DNA of 6,590 nt from Aquimarina sp. (GTDB taxonomy: Bacteria; Bacteroidota; Bacteroidia; Flavobacteriales; Flavobacteriaceae). The notes beneath the pieces were generated by a model. It saw only the letters and a list, made by a program, of their open reading frames with translations, was not told the origin of the DNA and made no database searches. Positions within the stretch are counted from its first letter, which is position 1, and each line of letters starts with the position of its first letter. Below, piece after piece: positions 5,911 through 6,590 of this stretch. The stretch lies in the NCBI GenBank assembly GCA_020628975.1, contig JAHDEF010000099.1, forward strand, positions 1 through 6,590, read 5' to 3'. A program made the position numbers and the translations under genes.

Positions 5911-6590
5911 TTAAAAGTCTAAATCTAATCGCGCTCTTAATAAATCAATAAGCGGATTGGCTTCTTTTAATTTGTCGTATTTATCCTGTGGTGTAAAAGC
6001 GTGTTTTTTGGCAACGGCTTCATTCACTTTTGTTTGCAAAGATATGCTGTAATTATCTAACTCAACATACAGAAATCGTAATAACGGTTTTTCAATAGCC
6101 GCAACATCAGCTTCCATAGTTTTATTAGGTAGCTCGATATAAATCACAAAATTTTCTAACAATTTGGGCTTATTCATCGAGAAAAGAGAAGCAATAATAC
6201 GTTCCCCTTTTCGCTCCATTTTCTTACCATAAGCATTCCATTTTTCAATAAGTTGCTCTTCGTTAAATGCTTTTTTTGGCATTTTTGAAGGGTCGAGAAT
6301 TTCTTTCTTAACTACTTTATTGGCTTCAAGTTTCTTTTTCTCTTGTATGCTTTTTAATGATAATGCCGAATTTCTAGGAGAACTAATATTTAGCTTAATC
6401 GCTTTGGGAATGCTAGGTTCACTTTTTGTTGGAGAAGCACTTGTAGTGCTATTTTTAGGTTCAGTTATTTCTGGTTTTGAAAGTGTATTCTCTTCTTTAG
6501 AAATTTCGTTAGAAGAACTTTTAAAGAAATCAGGACTAACTATTTTAGCTGAGCCTTTTTTTTTTCCTCAGGTGCCAATATTGAAGCCAA
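5911..6590 (-). CDS. dnaX: DNA polymerase III subunit gamma/tau (DnaX), C-terminal part, with a -1 frame change at an A10 run
   Basis: DnaX is the motor and organiser of the clamp loader. The gene enters from the right edge. The first frame (6590 onward) reads LASILAPEEKKK, which resembles the end of the conserved clamp-loader core (domain III) in flavobacterial DnaX, then AQLK and a TAG stop (6542-6540). The -1 frame is open from 6567 to the TAA at 5913-5911 (218 codons). It reads GKKKGSAKIVSPDFF, then a Ser/Pro/Lys/Glu-rich linker including SALSLKSIQEKKKLEANK, then a folded-looking C-terminal domain from about 6270 (FNEEQLIEKWNAYGKKMERK to NPLIDLLRARLDLDF) typical of tau-like tails in this group. 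An internal ATG (6282-6280) should not be taken as the gene start, because the conserved linker continues upstream of it. The frames join at 6556-6565. miaE follows 30 nt downstream. The identity is confident; whether the frame change is real or an error is open. Confidence 0.85.
6555..6566 (-). other. dnaX: Candidate programmed frameshift / transcriptional slippage site in dnaX
   Basis: On the minus strand the sequence is GAGG, ten A residues (6565-6556), then GG. In the incoming frame the codons are GAG GAA AAA AAA AAG, so the heptamer A AAA AAG (6561-6555) is in the phase used by E. coli dnaX for -1 frameshifting. A ribosomal -1 shift, or one A added by RNA polymerase slipping on A10, joins the two DnaX frames. 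Without a shift, translation stops 4 codons after the AAG, at 6542-6540. The site lies at the core/tail boundary, where gamma and tau diverge in other bacteria. A weak 5-bp hairpin (AGCTA 6550-6546 with TAGTT 6542-6538, one G-U pair) follows; GAGG immediately before the run could act as a Shine-Dalgarno-like stimulator but is too close to resemble E. coli's. Confidence 0.6.

Noticed and set aside
6280..6282. ATG as the start of a separate 123-residue gene
   Set aside because: The frame stays open upstream to 6567 with a DnaX-like linker, so this is an internal methionine of the dnaX tail, not a gene start.

Overview
The window looks like chromosomal core DNA from a member of the Flavobacteriaceae (phylum Bacteroidota). 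Four things support this: the AT-rich base composition; start-proximal elements matching the Bacteroidota -7 consensus TAnnTTTG; protein sequences typical of that family (a DUF5606 N-terminus beside peptide deformylase, MiaE, a 619-residue YidC with a large periplasmic domain); and neighbour pairs familiar from flavobacteria (ruvX-def-DUF5606 and pyrG-yidC). No rRNA, tRNA, CRISPR array, insertion sequence or prophage gene is visible.

Layout. Positions 1-1333 hold a leftward group: ruvX (920-1333), def (206-796) and the first 23 codons of a DUF5606 gene (1-71). A divergent promoter region (1334-1515) separates it from a rightward pair, pyrG (1516-3135) and yidC (3151-5010), which ends in a strong symmetrical hairpin terminator (5038-5074). 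After a convergent spacer that holds no recognisable gene, a second leftward pair follows: the 3' part of dnaX (5911 to the right edge) and then miaE (5299-5880).

The genes are housekeeping genes for nucleotide supply (CTP synthase), membrane protein insertion (YidC), protein and RNA maturation (peptide deformylase, RuvX/YqgF, MiaE) and replication (DnaX clamp loader). They do not form one pathway. pyrG-yidC and dnaX-miaE look co-transcribed from their spacing; ruvX, def and the DUF5606 gene each have a candidate promoter of their own.

The most interesting item is in dnaX. Reading leftward from the right edge, the frame that encodes the end of the clamp-loader core enters a run of ten A residues (6556-6565 on the minus strand) and stops at TAG (6540-6542). 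The conserved tau-type tail lies in the -1 frame, which is open from 6567 to 5911. The run contains the A AAA AAG heptamer in the same phase as the E. coli dnaX frameshift site. This is either recoding (ribosomal -1 shift or RNA polymerase slippage) that makes short and long DnaX forms, or a one-base homopolymer error. Compared with E. coli and Thermus the arrangement is reversed: here the unshifted frame gives the short form. A second oddity is a set of exact 7-bp-period repeats in the spacers around def, ruvX and pyrG.
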